DNA of 64,000 bases from Salinibacterium sp. NK8237 (GCF_015864955.1 NZ_JADYWE010000001.1:186001-250000); one strand, 5' to 3'. Shown: positions 9,033 to 16,983, counted from the first letter of the stretch. Numbers and translations are program-made. Notes: generated by a model from the letters alone, not told the origin.

Positions 9033-9082
9033 AAACCCGCCGTGATCCGCAACTCAGAATTCTGGGGCGGCACGGCGGGTTT
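9033..9082. terminator. Inverted repeat, probable terminator
   Basis: Perfect 12-base arms AAACCCGCCGTG (9033-9044) and CACGGCGGGTTT (9071-9082) with a 26-base loop. The A/T ends give a T-run on either strand, so it could stop transcription from both sides, mainly that of the small acidic gene. Confidence 0.65.
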
Positions 9083-9146
9083 TCTCGCACCGACCGCACA
9101 ATTATCAGTCTCGTGAGAGCCCGACACTTGCACATCTCTCAGACAT

Positions 9147-9213
9147 AAGGAGTAACGTTTATGTTGTTGCTCTAGTCCTCGGCAGCGAATATATTTCGCT
9201 CTCGTCTGAGGAT
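9147..9213 (+). promoter_or_regulatory. Leader with a four-codon ORF and a hairpin covering the next ribosome-binding site
   Basis: AAGGAG (9147-9152) is correctly spaced before ATG TTG TTG CTC TAG (9161-9175). Directly after that stop, TCCTCGG (9176-9182) can pair with TCTGAGGA (within 9205-9212), and AGCGAA (9184-9189) with TTCGCT (9195-9200). The outer pairing includes GAGGAT, the ribosome-binding site of the ORF at 9218. A ribosome ending at 9175 would open the outer stem. The structure is seen directly; the regulatory reading is inference. Confidence 0.45.
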
Positions 9214-9217
9214 TATC

Positions 9218-9409
9218 ATGACCGCAACATTCACTCTTAAAGCCGCAGCGCTTCGCATCGTTACTCTCATCGAGTCTGCGAAGGCATCTTATGGACTGCT
9301 TCCCGTCGCGGCAGCGGCCACACTCGTGTTGCCAGCGCCAATCGGCCTTGTCGTGCTGAGTGACTCTTCCTCGCGCGCCCGGCCCGCCCTAGTTTCCGCG
9401 GCGCCGTAA
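9218..9409 (+). CDS. Possible small hydrophobic protein (63 residues)
   Basis: A 63-residue ORF with GAGGAT five bases upstream of the ATG. Residues 24-48 are hydrophobic enough for one membrane helix (LLPVAAAATLVLPAPIGLVVL), with short hydrophilic ends. It sits between the leader hairpin and the dehydrogenase gene, which starts 52 bases later with its own GAAAGGAT site. I recognise no family and codon usage gives little help at this length. It could equally be part of a long untranslated leader. Apart from this ORF and its leader, 8988-9461 holds only the inverted repeat at 9033-9082. Confidence 0.35.
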   Translation: MTATFTLKAAALRIVTLIESAKASYGLLPVAAAATLVLPAPIGLVVLSDSSSRARPALVSAAP

Positions 9410-9461
9410 ACCGCAGTTCTCCCTCCCCGAAAAATATCAACCAACGAAAGGATCTCCCAGA

Positions 9462-10853
9462 ATGGCCTACCAAACGATCAACCCGTATACGAATGAAGTG
9501 GTCGCAACGTTCCCCGATGCGACTGTGCAAGAGGTCGACGAGGCAATCGCTGCGGCCCACGAAACGTTTTTGTCCTGGCGTGAAACGGCGTACTCGACTC
9601 GGATGGAAGTGCTCGCCAAAGCAGCGAAACTGCTGCGCGCGGATAAGCGTCGCTACGCAGAACTGCTCACCCTAGAGATGGGAAAGGTGATCGCCGAGGC
9701 CGAAGCTGAGGTGGATCTTTCGGCAGACATCCTCGAGTACTACGCCGAGCGCGGGGGAGCGCTGCTCGAGACTGAAAAGGTTCCCGTGGAATACGCCGCC
9801 GAGGGCGAAGTTGAGATCGTCAACCAACCGCTCGGCGTTCTGCTCACGATCGAACCGTGGAACTTCCCTTACTACCAAGTCGTGCGGGTTGCGGCTCCCC
9901 AGCTCGTCGCAGGCAACACCATCCTGTTGAAGCACGCGAGCAACGTGCCGCAGTCGGCGGCCGTGTTCGACGACCTGTTTGCACGCGCCGGCCTCCCCGC
10001 CGGTGGGTTCAAGAACCTGTACCTTCCCCACGAGCTCACTCAGCACGTTATCGAAGACCCGCGCGTTCGCGGCGTGGCCCTCACCGGCAGCGAGGAAGCG
10101 GGCTCCATCATTGCTGCCTACGCAGCCAAAGCGGTAAAGAAGAGCACGCTTGAGCTCGGCGGTTCTGATGCGTTCGTGGTTCTCAAGGACGCTGATATGG
10201 ATAAAACTGTCGAATGGGCGGTCTTTGGTCGCCACTGGAATGCTGGCCAGGTTTGCGTCTCGGCGAAGCGAATGATCGTCGTTGATGACGTGTACGACGA
10301 GTTCCTTGAGAAGTTCCGTGCCGGCGTCTCCGCGTTGAAGGCTGGCGACCCGATGGATCCCATGACGGCCCTTGCGCCGCTTTCGTCCCAGGCCGCCGCA
10401 GACAAGCTTGCGGGTCAAGTCAAGGACGCGATCGCTGGGGGAGCTAAGGCTGAAACTCTCGGCGACCCCGTGCCGTCGACCGGAGCTTTCTACCAGCCGA
10501 CGATTCTCACCGAGATCGACTCGAAGAATCCTTCGTACTACCAAGAGTTCTTCGGCCCGGTTTCGATTGTCATCCGCGTCAAGGACGAAGCCGAAGCGAT
10601 CGCGGTCGCCAACGACTCGCCGTTCGGCCTCGGTGGTTCTGTGTTCACGCGAGACACCGTCAACGGTGAAAAAGTGGCCAGGAAGATCGACACGGGGATG
10701 GTCTATGTGAACCACCCGACGATGGTGAAGGCAGATATTCCGTTTGGCGGTGTTAAGCACTCTGGTTACGGCCACGAGCTGACCAACCTCGGTATTCAAG
10801 AATTCGTCAACAAAAAGGTCATCGACGTCGTGGATATTAACGCGGCGTTCTGA
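9462..10853 (+). CDS. NAD(P)-dependent aldehyde dehydrogenase, succinate-semialdehyde dehydrogenase type
   Basis: A 463-residue enzyme of the aldehyde dehydrogenase superfamily, matching the length of the short SSADH group (GabD2/Sad-like), which oxidises succinate semialdehyde to succinate. Visible catalytic elements are EPWNFP with the oxyanion Asn134, ELGGSDAF with general base Glu231, and GQVCVSAKR with nucleophile Cys265. The C-terminal PFGGVKHSGYG is also typical. The exact aldehyde is inferred from overall resemblance only. The start is the first ATG after GAAAGGAT (spacing eight). A 13-base hairpin follows the stop, so the gene probably ends its transcription unit, which may include the small ORF at 9218. 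Confidence 0.88.
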   Translation: MAYQTINPYTNEVVATFPDATVQEVDEAIAAAHETFLSWRETAYSTRMEVLAKAAKLLRADKRRYAELLTLEMGKVIAEAEAEVDLSADILEYYAERGGALLETEKVPVEYAAEGEVEIVNQPLGVLLTIEPWNFPYYQVVRVAAPQLVAGNTILLKHASNVPQSAAVFDDLFARAGLPAGGFKNLYLPHELTQHVIEDPRVRGVALTGSEEAGSIIAAYAAKAVKKSTLELGGSDAFVVLKDADMDKTVEWAVFGRHWNAGQVCVSAKRMIVVDDVYDEFLEKFRAGVSALKAGDPMDPMTALAPLSSQAAADKLAGQVKDAIAGGAKAETLGDPVPSTGAFYQPTILTEIDSKNPSYYQEFFGPVSIVIRVKDEAEAIAVANDSPFGLGGSVFTRDTVNGEKVARKIDTGMVYVNHPTMVKADIPFGGVKHSGYGHELTNLGIQEFVNKKVIDVVDINAAF

Positions 10854-10863
10854 TCCTTACCTC

Positions 10864-10897
10864 GGATGGCCAGCCCCGGTCCGTGGGCTGGCCATCC
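10864..10897 (+). terminator. Hairpin after the aldehyde dehydrogenase gene
   Basis: Perfect 13-base arms GGATGGCCAGCCC (10864-10876) and its complement (10885-10897), with an eight-base loop, begin 11 bases after the stop codon. There is no T-run, so it may act as an intrinsic terminator of the actinobacterial type or as an mRNA-stabilising hairpin. Confidence 0.65.
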
Positions 10898-10960
10898 GGT
10901 CAAGCGAGTGGGAACTGGTGAGCACCCCTCCCACTCTGAGTCGCGAAGTGGGAGCATCCA

Positions 10961-11974
10961 ATGGAACAGATGAAGGCGTGGATCACAGGAGAGTCACCAG
11001 GGTCAATCAGTCTTGGTACTAAGCCAAAACCCATGCCAGACGCCGATGAAGTTGTCGTGCAAGTAATTGTGTGCGGGCTCTGCCGCACTGACCTTCATGT
11101 GGTCGATCAGGAACTTGAGACCCACACACCTCACGTCACGCCGGGCCACCAGGTCGTGGGAACGGTTGTCGCCCTTGGTGATCAGGTGAAGCAATTGAGC
11201 ATCGGCGACACCGTGGGAGTCGCCTGGCTTCGACGTACGTGCGGCGTCTGCGAGTGGTGCCGGAGTGGGCGCGAGAACCTCTGCCCAAACTCCGAATACA
11301 CCGGGTGGGATGCTGATGGTGGTTTCGCCGAATACGCCACTGTTCCCGAAGCGTTCGCCTATCTCCTTCCTGCCGATGTCAACGCGGTAGAGGTCGCACC
11401 CCTGCTCTGTGCGGGAATCATTGGTTACCGGGCGCTTTCCCGGGCGGCATTGCCGGATGGCGGAAAGCTCGGAATCTATGGCTATGGTTCCAGCGGCCAT
11501 ATCACCGCCCAGATCGCCCAGGCGGCCGGAGCGACGATCTACGCGATGACCCGTGGCGGCGCAAACCAAGACTTGGCGCGAAGTATCGGCTCGGCGTTTG
11601 TGGGCGACGAGACCGAAGAACCGCCAGAGAAACTGGATGCGGCAATTGTGTTTGCCCCGGTGGGGGAGTTCGTGCCGGTTGCGCTAGCCGCGACGAAACG
11701 CGGTGGAACGGTGGTGCTGGCGGGCATCCATATGACGGATATTCCCGCCATGAACTACCAAGCTGACCTCTTCAATGAACGAGATCTGCGCACTGTCACC
11801 GCCAATACCCGTGCCGACGGCGCAACCTTCCTTACGCTCGCGCACAACTTAGCGATTCGTCCGACGGTGACGACGTATCCCTTTGACGAGGTCGACGTCG
11901 CGATCTCAGATCTCCGCAGCGGCAATGCCTCGGGCTCCATCGTCATCACAATGCCTAACCCCTCGTCGGATTGA
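10961..11974 (+). CDS. Zinc-dependent alcohol dehydrogenase, AdhA-like
   Basis: A 337-residue medium-chain dehydrogenase that should interconvert an alcohol and aldehyde using NAD(P). The N-terminal GroES-like domain keeps the catalytic zinc ligands Cys41, His63 (GHQ) and Cys150, and the structural zinc cysteines Cys94, Cys97, Cys100 and Cys108. The nucleotide-binding domain has GYGSSGHI near residue 175. GHQ rather than the common GHE matches the AdhA-like subgroup of short, 320-340 residue enzymes. It follows an aldehyde dehydrogenase but is separated by a hairpin, so the two are probably separate units. Its stop codon overlaps the -35 element of the promoter for the next gene. Substrate not predictable. 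Confidence 0.87.
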   Translation: MEQMKAWITGESPGSISLGTKPKPMPDADEVVVQVIVCGLCRTDLHVVDQELETHTPHVTPGHQVVGTVVALGDQVKQLSIGDTVGVAWLRRTCGVCEWCRSGRENLCPNSEYTGWDADGGFAEYATVPEAFAYLLPADVNAVEVAPLLCAGIIGYRALSRAALPDGGKLGIYGYGSSGHITAQIAQAAGATIYAMTRGGANQDLARSIGSAFVGDETEEPPEKLDAAIVFAPVGEFVPVALAATKRGGTVVLAGIHMTDIPAMNYQADLFNERDLRTVTANTRADGATFLTLAHNLAIRPTVTTYPFDEVDVAISDLRSGNASGSIVITMPNPSSD

Positions 11975-11998
11975 ATAAAATACCCTAGGGGGTATATT
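11971..11998 (+). promoter_or_regulatory. Promoter with CsoR-like operator in its spacer
   Basis: TTGAAT (11971-11976), 16 bases, then TATATT (11993-11998) forms a promoter for the AhpD-like gene. The spacer and -10 are covered by ATACCC-TAGG-GGGTAT (11980-11995), a perfect inverted repeat that on the other strand reads as the C-run palindrome bound by CsoR-family repressors upstream of copper genes in actinobacteria. Binding here would block RNA polymerase. No CsoR-family gene is in the window, so the regulator must lie elsewhere. Confidence 0.65.
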
Positions 11999-12053
11999 GT
12001 GGAAGGAAGCCCAGCGAGCGTCGGGCGGACCGCGAGTGAAGAGAGGCAACCAA

Positions 12054-12713
12054 GTGTCGACTGGCGAGAGTTTTTCGACCACTAACGAGTCGCAGAAGCA
12101 GGCGCGGCCTTTTGACGTGTGGTCAATGCGCGCGAATCGACGTTTCTCTCTGCGTGATATTTACCAGATCACTCACGATGCCACTCTGACGTCTCGGTAC
12201 TTCCGCAACTTTCGAAAGACTGTGGGGGAGAAGCGCACCTCCCGAATTATGCTCGCGGTAACCGAAGTCAACGGCTGCGCCATTTGTGCTTACGGACACG
12301 CCAAGTTTGCACTGGATGCCGGAATCGATTCGAACGAGGTTCGCAATCTTCTCGGTGGCGTCACGCAAGGAGCGCCTGACCGGGAGCTCGCGGGGATCGG
12401 GTTCGCTCAACACTATGCGGATACCGAGGGGCATCCTGATGAGGATGCCTGGGATCAGCTGGTGCAACTCTACGGCCGCGAGGAGGCGCTCGGCGTTCTC
12501 GGCGCTACCCGAATGATGATGTGGGGGAATGCCGTCGGAATCCCTCTGAGTTCCTTGCGTGCGCGCCTGAAAGGCAGTCCACATCCTGGAAGTAGCGTGG
12601 CGTACGAGATGGGGACAATTCTCGGAGCGTGGGTCGTCGTGCCCGTTGCGGTCATTCGTGCGCTGTTCTCGCTAGCGAGACATCAGCCGCCCATTACCTT
12701 TCACCGCGGCTAG
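12054..12713 (+). CDS. Carboxymuconolactone decarboxylase / AhpD-like protein
   Basis: A 219-residue protein with the AhpD signature: Cys75-Ala-Ile-Cys78 followed by Tyr80 and His82 (CAICAYGH), the redox pair and proton relay of alkylhydroperoxidase-like enzymes. The C-terminus carries a hydrophobic segment (about 183-205), unusual for AhpD and suggesting membrane attachment. I prefer the GTG at 12054, which has GAGAGG nine bases upstream, over an in-frame TTG at 11997 that would lie inside the promoter. The CsoR-like operator upstream suggests induction by metal, reactive sulfur or a related stress. Substrate unknown. Confidence 0.8.
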   Translation: MSTGESFSTTNESQKQARPFDVWSMRANRRFSLRDIYQITHDATLTSRYFRNFRKTVGEKRTSRIMLAVTEVNGCAICAYGHAKFALDAGIDSNEVRNLLGGVTQGAPDRELAGIGFAQHYADTEGHPDEDAWDQLVQLYGREEALGVLGATRMMMWGNAVGIPLSSLRARLKGSPHPGSSVAYEMGTILGAWVVVPVAVIRALFSLARHQPPITFHRG

Positions 12714-12856
12714 AGGTCTGGCTGGGGCGACGCCGGCGGGGCGTCGTGGCGAGAGGGAGCCGCTCAAGCGTGCTGCTGCTCCGAATTCAGGCAAGCTGAC
12801 ATAATGTGCATTATCGGATACGGAATATGGATTCGAGAGGGGCCGCGTCGTGGGCG

Positions 12857-13330
12857 CTACTGCGGCAGCACGCTCACGACCGTAACCGTCCACAGCTGTT
12901 CGGCGTCGGTGTTTACGCTGATGGAATAGCTGCCGTTGGGGTCAATGTCCATCTCGTCGCGGTGTGCTGTCTTGTCTGAGCCCTGACGACACTCGTGTGT
13001 CGACTGTGCAACGTTGCTGATTGCGATTGTCATACTGCCGGTGCCGACGCAGTCTGAGTACACGGCGATACGCGCCGTCGTTGGCGTGAAAGGTGATGCG
13101 TCAATAAATTCGGCTGCATTCGTGGTGGTGGCCAGAATGTCTTCGTCTCGGGTGTCAAATTCCAACAGATCAGGTATTTCTGACATAACGGAGTCGTTTT
13201 CAGTCTGCACTGGCGTAGCTGCGCGCGACTCTCCAACAATGCTCGTCTGGGGGCTGCTGGTGCATCCGCTCAGAGCGATCAGCGTTGCAGCCGCCACGGC
13301 CAAGCTCGATCCACCGTGAATAATACTCAT
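12857..13330 (-). CDS. Small lipoprotein of unknown function
   Basis: A 157-residue lipoprotein: signal peptide with lipobox LSGC at residues 20-23, a polar spacer, then a compact beta-rich domain with two cysteines (SDCVG and HECRQG) that could form a disulfide. I recognise no family. The ATG lies one base after the stop of the UPF0303 gene upstream, so the two are co-transcribed. Downstream, 12714-12856 separates it from the convergent AhpD-like gene without a clear terminator. Confidence 0.75.
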   Translation of the reverse strand: MSIIHGGSSLAVAAATLIALSGCTSSPQTSIVGESRAATPVQTENDSVMSEIPDLLEFDTRDEDILATTTNAAEFIDASPFTPTTARIAVYSDCVGTGSMTIAISNVAQSTHECRQGSDKTAHRDEMDIDPNGSYSISVNTDAEQLWTVTVVSVLPQ

Positions 13331-13331
13331 T

Positions 13332-13841
13332 TCACTCCCCTGGCGATCGCGTGTGGCCCGGGGCAGCTTCGCGGCCCCTGCTGAATCGCGCTAGAGCCTC
13401 GGCGGCGGCTTCATGGTCGAGAGCATCCGGCTCCCCCGACATCGTGATGGTGCCAACGACATCGTCACCGACGCGCAGTGGGATTGACCCGCCGTGCGCC
13501 TTGAACTTTCCGTGGTCGATATCTGCCCGGTTTTCAAACGGAGAGCCAGCTTCTAGGTGCCGCAGTTTGACGAGGAGCGAGGGCTCTTTGAAGCGCACCG
13601 CGACCGCGGATTTACCTGTTAACCAGAGATCGTTGTCCCGATTCGTATCCTTGAGCTTGGCTTTGAACAGCACGTCGTCGTTCACGACGATTTCGACCGC
13701 CAAATTGAGCTTCCACTCTTGGATAACCTCGATCGCGCAGAGGCCTAAGGCAACGGCATCATCGTTCGTGATGTTTGAGAATGTGACGGTATTCAAATAC
13801 TCAAGGTCTGCTGCGGTGTAGCGAGGCAGGGAGCGCGTCAT
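13332..13841 (-). CDS. UPF0303 / heme-degrading-domain protein
   Basis: A 169-residue cytoplasmic protein of the UPF0303 family, which shares the fold of GlcG/HbpS (PF03928). The family motifs are visible: TNDDAVALG near residue 26, FKAKLKDTNRDNDLWL near 60-75, and AHGGSIPLRVGDDVVGTITMSG near 114-135, ending in DHEAAAEAL. Some relatives bind heme or are annotated as heme-degrading, but biochemical function is unsettled. It is the first gene of a two-gene unit with the lipoprotein at 12857-13330. The 263 bases upstream (13842-14104) hold no gene and only the promoter of the divergent lipoprotein. Confidence 0.82.
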   Translation of the reverse strand: MTRSLPRYTAADLEYLNTVTFSNITNDDAVALGLCAIEVIQEWKLNLAVEIVVNDDVLFKAKLKDTNRDNDLWLTGKSAVAVRFKEPSLLVKLRHLEAGSPFENRADIDHGKFKAHGGSIPLRVGDDVVGTITMSGEPDALDHEAAAEALARFSRGREAAPGHTRSPGE

Positions 13842-14092
13842 TGATCAATCTCTTCTCGTCAGGTGCGGACCAAGCGAGCGGGCCCAGAAAGAGCGCTGTG
13901 CAATCGACCGCCACTCCCCCATGCGCGCGCCTACCCCCAGTGTATGAGCGTATAAAGCCGTTCGCAAAGCAATAATGAAAAAAAATCAGACAGCATTGCA
14001 AGGTACGAAATCGGGCTTGCGCTGCATGACTCGAGTGCTGAGGTGGCGTGGCGCGAGTGCGCCCCAGGGCGAGTGGATTGTGAGGAATACTG

Positions 14093-14098
14093 TACTAT
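14093..14098 (+). promoter_or_regulatory. -10 element seven bases before an ATG (leaderless transcript)
   Basis: TACTAT ends six bases before the ATG at 14105, so the expected transcription start coincides with the start codon. There is no properly spaced ribosome-binding site, only GAGGAA about 20 bases upstream. No good -35 is visible. Confidence 0.45.
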
Positions 14099-14104
14099 TG
14101 AAGC

Positions 14105-15097
14105 ATGATTCGTCGTCGAGCAACTCGAGCTCTTCTTGGTATTTCGCTCGCTCTCGTACTGAGTGTCGTGGCCGGTTGTTCGCCGCCCTCGACACCGGCC
14201 GTTCCATCGATACCGGCGCCGCCGACGGTCGACGAATGGTCGTGGACGACGACGGGATTCTCGCTATCGACGGATGCTGATGCCCCATATTCTGACAGGG
14301 CGCCCGCCGACGTTCATGGCCGCGATCTCGATGACACCGGGCTGGCTATCTACTACGAACGCAACTCCGCTGACGTACGGGCAGATCACCCGGTTGTGTA
14401 CGCGCAGTACGGCATATCGGCGTTAATGGAGTACGAGAGCTCGGGAGATCCGCTGTGGCTCGACCGCGCTGCAAGGCAAGCCGAACAACTCGTCGCGATG
14501 CGAATGGAGCGAGGAGAGGGCTGGTGGTACCCCTACTCATTCGACTGGACCTACGAAGACAGGACACTCACGGCCCCGTGGTGGTCTGGAATGGCTCAGG
14601 GGCAAGCTCTGAGTTTGTTCACTCGTCTCGCACAAACGACGGGCGAGGAGCAGTGGGCAACCGCGGCCGACCACACGTGGGCAAGTTTTCAGCAAGAGCC
14701 GTCAGCCACCGAGCCCTGGTCGACGTTCATCGATGACGACCATCTCTGGTTCGAAGAGTACGCCGGCGACCAACATCCGCTCATGGTTCTCAACGGCCAA
14801 ATCTTCGCCATCTTTGGCCTCTACGACTACTGGAATTTCACTCAAGATCAAGAGGTCGCCCGCTACATCGACGGTGGCGCAACAACGGTGCTCAACATCA
14901 TGCAACAGATTCGCAAACCAGGAGAGATTTCGTATTACTGCGTGCAAGACGATTTCTGTGCGCGCGAACGGTGGCAAGACAAGAAGTATCACGTCATCCA
15001 TTCGTGGCAGCTCAATACGCTCGCGCGCCTCACGGGCGATGCGGCGTTTGGCGAGTGGGCAGATCAGCTCGAAGCTGACTGGAAGCCCTCCGAGTAG
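14105..15097 (+). CDS. D-glucuronyl C5-epimerase-family lipoprotein
   Basis: A 330-residue lipoprotein with lipobox VAGC (Cys25) and a proline-rich spacer. The rest matches the (alpha/alpha)-barrel C-terminal domain of D-glucuronyl C5-epimerases (PF06662): WWSGMAQGQALSLFTRLAQTTG near residue 160, LNGQIFAIFGLYDYW near 230, and YHVIHSWQLNTLARLTGD near 300. In animals this family converts glucuronate to iduronate in heparan; bacterial members are mostly uncharacterised and may act on uronic-acid polymers of the cell surface. No glycan-synthesis genes lie nearby, so the substrate is open. Translation is probably leaderless. Confidence 0.75.
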   Translation: MIRRRATRALLGISLALVLSVVAGCSPPSTPAVPSIPAPPTVDEWSWTTTGFSLSTDADAPYSDRAPADVHGRDLDDTGLAIYYERNSADVRADHPVVYAQYGISALMEYESSGDPLWLDRAARQAEQLVAMRMERGEGWWYPYSFDWTYEDRTLTAPWWSGMAQGQALSLFTRLAQTTGEEQWATAADHTWASFQQEPSATEPWSTFIDDDHLWFEEYAGDQHPLMVLNGQIFAIFGLYDYWNFTQDQEVARYIDGGATTVLNIMQQIRKPGEISYYCVQDDFCARERWQDKKYHVIHSWQLNTLARLTGDAAFGEWADQLEADWKPSE

Positions 15098-15128
15098 TGC
15101 ACCGGTTCTTTGTGCTGCTGCGCCGCGG

Positions 15129-15569
15129 CTAGCGCTGCGACCGGACGAGCTGTTCAAGCTCGGCCGGTTCATAGCGATCCGATGTCGCCATCAGCTCTTC
15201 GAGAGTCCACCAGCGGTGTTCGAGCACGTCAACGCGTTCGTCATCTGTCCAGAATTCTTGAGACGGCACGAAGGTGTCAACCACCACCCGATAGAAAACG
15301 GCGTGCCCGGTGTCGTGATCAGCGTCATCCCACTCCACGACGAAGTCGTGCGACCACACAGGCGCACCGAGATCTTCGATAACAAGCCCGGTTTCTTCTT
15401 CGAGCTCGCGCACGGCAGCCTCATGATGAGACTCCCCCGGGTCCACGCCGCCACCCGGCGTCAGCCAGCGCGCGACACCGCTGGTATCCGGCGCCTTCGT
15501 CAGAAAGAGCAAGAAGCGCTGTTCGCGGTCGAACAGCAGCACGCGACTGGTAGCTCGGTTCACCGGCAT
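15129..15569 (-). CDS. Nudix hydrolase
   Basis: A 146-residue protein with a complete Nudix box, GGGVDPGESHHEAAVREL followed by EEETGL (about residues 38-60), the metal-binding helix that cleaves nucleoside diphosphates linked to another group. An aromatic-rich C-terminal segment (HRWWTLEELMATS) is typical of NADH-pyrophosphatase or MutT-like members. Substrate cannot be assigned. It lies ten bases downstream of the SDR gene on the same strand and is likely co-transcribed with it; it converges on the epimerase-like gene with a 31-base gap. Confidence 0.88.
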   Translation of the reverse strand: MPVNRATSRVLLFDREQRFLLFLTKAPDTSGVARWLTPGGGVDPGESHHEAAVRELEEETGLVIEDLGAPVWSHDFVVEWDDADHDTGHAVFYRVVVDTFVPSQEFWTDDERVDVLEHRWWTLEELMATSDRYEPAELEQLVRSQR

Positions 15570-15579
15570 CCGCGGGTCG

Positions 15580-16356
15580 CTACTTGTTGAGAAAGTCTGA
15601 AACGTCGCCGACGTAGCGGGTGTTGTTTTCGGGAACTGGTTCTACTGCTGCAGAGGCAACCTCGGCGGCGAACTCGCTCACGTTGTACAACCGGCCAGCG
15701 GCCTCTTTGCGAGCTTCGATCGCTCCAGGGTTGGCGCGCTGTAGCAGCGTTGCCGTGATGGTTCCCTCGATCATGTCGCCGGAGACAACGACGAAGCCAA
15801 TGCCCTTGGCTTCAAGCTCAGGAATCAATTCGCGAAGCGCATCTTCGCCGGCACGCTTGCTGAGAGCAACCGGAACATACTCGGGCATCGTCTCAACGGT
15901 GCGGATGAAGTGCGCCTGGTGGCTTGTCACGAAAACGACGCGTGATCCTTCGTGCAACAGCGGCATCATGGTCTTCAAGAAATTGACTTGAGCGTCGCGG
16001 TTGAGCTTCATGGCGTAGTCCTCAGCCATGCCGCCTTCCATGCCTCCGGATGCGTTGAGCACCAGAATCTCAAGGCCACCGAACTCGGCCTTCACCGTCT
16101 CGAACAGGGCAGAAACAGTCTCGGGGTCAGTGAGGTCGGCACCAATGGCGATAGCCGAACCGTCTGTCTCATTGAGCTGAGCGACGAGCTTGAGGGCGCG
16201 AGCCTCTTTATTGCGGTAGTTCACGGCGACACGGGCGCCGGCTTCGGCGAAATAGGCGGCGGTGTCGGCGCCAATCCCCCGCGAAGAACCAGTAATGAGC
16301 GCGCGAGCGCCATCGAGCGAGTGGGCTGCCAGAGGATTCGAAGTATCGCTATTCAC
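15580..16356 (-). CDS. SDR-family oxidoreductase with atypical active site
   Basis: A 258-residue Rossmann-fold short-chain dehydrogenase. The nucleotide site TGSSRGIG (22-29), ADLTD (73-77) and NASGG (101-105) are intact, and TSHQAHF (144-150) holds the catalytic Ser. The usual YxxxK is not present: Lys167 is in SKRAGEDAL, but the position four residues before it is Val163 and the nearest Tyr is Tyr160. So it may use Tyr160, be a cofactor-binding non-enzyme, or have a shifted mechanism. It is divergent from the NfeD gene and likely shares an operon with the Nudix gene. Confidence 0.85.
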   Translation of the reverse strand: MNSDTSNPLAAHSLDGARALITGSSRGIGADTAAYFAEAGARVAVNYRNKEARALKLVAQLNETDGSAIAIGADLTDPETVSALFETVKAEFGGLEILVLNASGGMEGGMAEDYAMKLNRDAQVNFLKTMMPLLHEGSRVVFVTSHQAHFIRTVETMPEYVPVALSKRAGEDALRELIPELEAKGIGFVVVSGDMIEGTITATLLQRANPGAIEARKEAAGRLYNVSEFAAEVASAAVEPVPENNTRYVGDVSDFLNK

Positions 16357-16458
16357 CCTACGACTTTAGCGGTCAATGCCGTGCTGTGCAGTGAGGTAAG
16401 TGCTAGCGTCGACACTGAAGATTTGTCGAACTGCGCAACGATGAAGGGCGCCGGAACA

Positions 16459-16983
16459 ATGCTTATTGATCTGACCCAGTACCTCTGGATTCTCTGGCTT
16501 GCCCTGGTCGTGTTGTTCATAGTGATCGAAGTCATGACTCTCGAATTCACGTTCCTCATGATCTCCGCGGGCTCCCTCATTGGTGGGCTCGGCTCCAATC
16601 TTCTGGGCTGGCCGTGGTACATCCAGATCGCTCTCGCTGCAGCGATCTCGGGTCTTCTTATTTTCACCATTAGGCCTGTTTTGCTGATGAATCTCGAAAA
16701 GGGAGCCGACCCTGCAAAGAGCAACGTCGACGCTCTCTTCGATCTCGGCGGACGCGTCACAGGTCCGTTCGCCAACGGCATCGGTGAGGTCAAGCTCGAC
16801 AACGGTGAAACGTGGACTGCCCGCATCGGCGACAGTTCGCCACCCTCGGCGGTTCCCGTCGGCAAACGTGTTGCGGTCACCGACATTGAAGGTGCCATTG
16901 CCGTCGTAGTTCTTGAATCTGCCAAACTCGGCTCCACTCAACCTCGAGCGATCAAAAAATCGCCGAGAAAGGAAGAAAAGTGA
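16459..16983 (+). CDS. NfeD-family membrane protein
   Basis: A 174-residue protein with three membrane helices in the first 75 residues (WILWLALVVLFIVIEV onward) and a C-terminal OB-fold domain (GRVTGPFANGIGEVKLDNGETW), the layout of short NfeD proteins that accompany SPFH/stomatin partners and organise membrane microdomains. I use the ATG at 16459 with AAGGG about ten bases upstream; an in-frame ATG at 16441 is possible but has no ribosome-binding site. The stop overlaps the GTG of the SPFH gene by four bases (GTGA), coupling the pair. Confidence 0.85.
   Translation: MLIDLTQYLWILWLALVVLFIVIEVMTLEFTFLMISAGSLIGGLGSNLLGWPWYIQIALAAAISGLLIFTIRPVLLMNLEKGADPAKSNVDALFDLGGRVTGPFANGIGEVKLDNGETWTARIGDSSPPSAVPVGKRVAVTDIEGAIAVVVLESAKLGSTQPRAIKKSPRKEEK

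Noticed and set aside
9672..10799. Long open frame antisense to the aldehyde dehydrogenase
   Set aside because: It is a shadow of the conserved dehydrogenase gene, and its sequence resembles no protein family.
15952..16458. Upstream extension of the NfeD frame
   Set aside because: It runs antisense through the SDR gene; NfeD homologs start near 16459.
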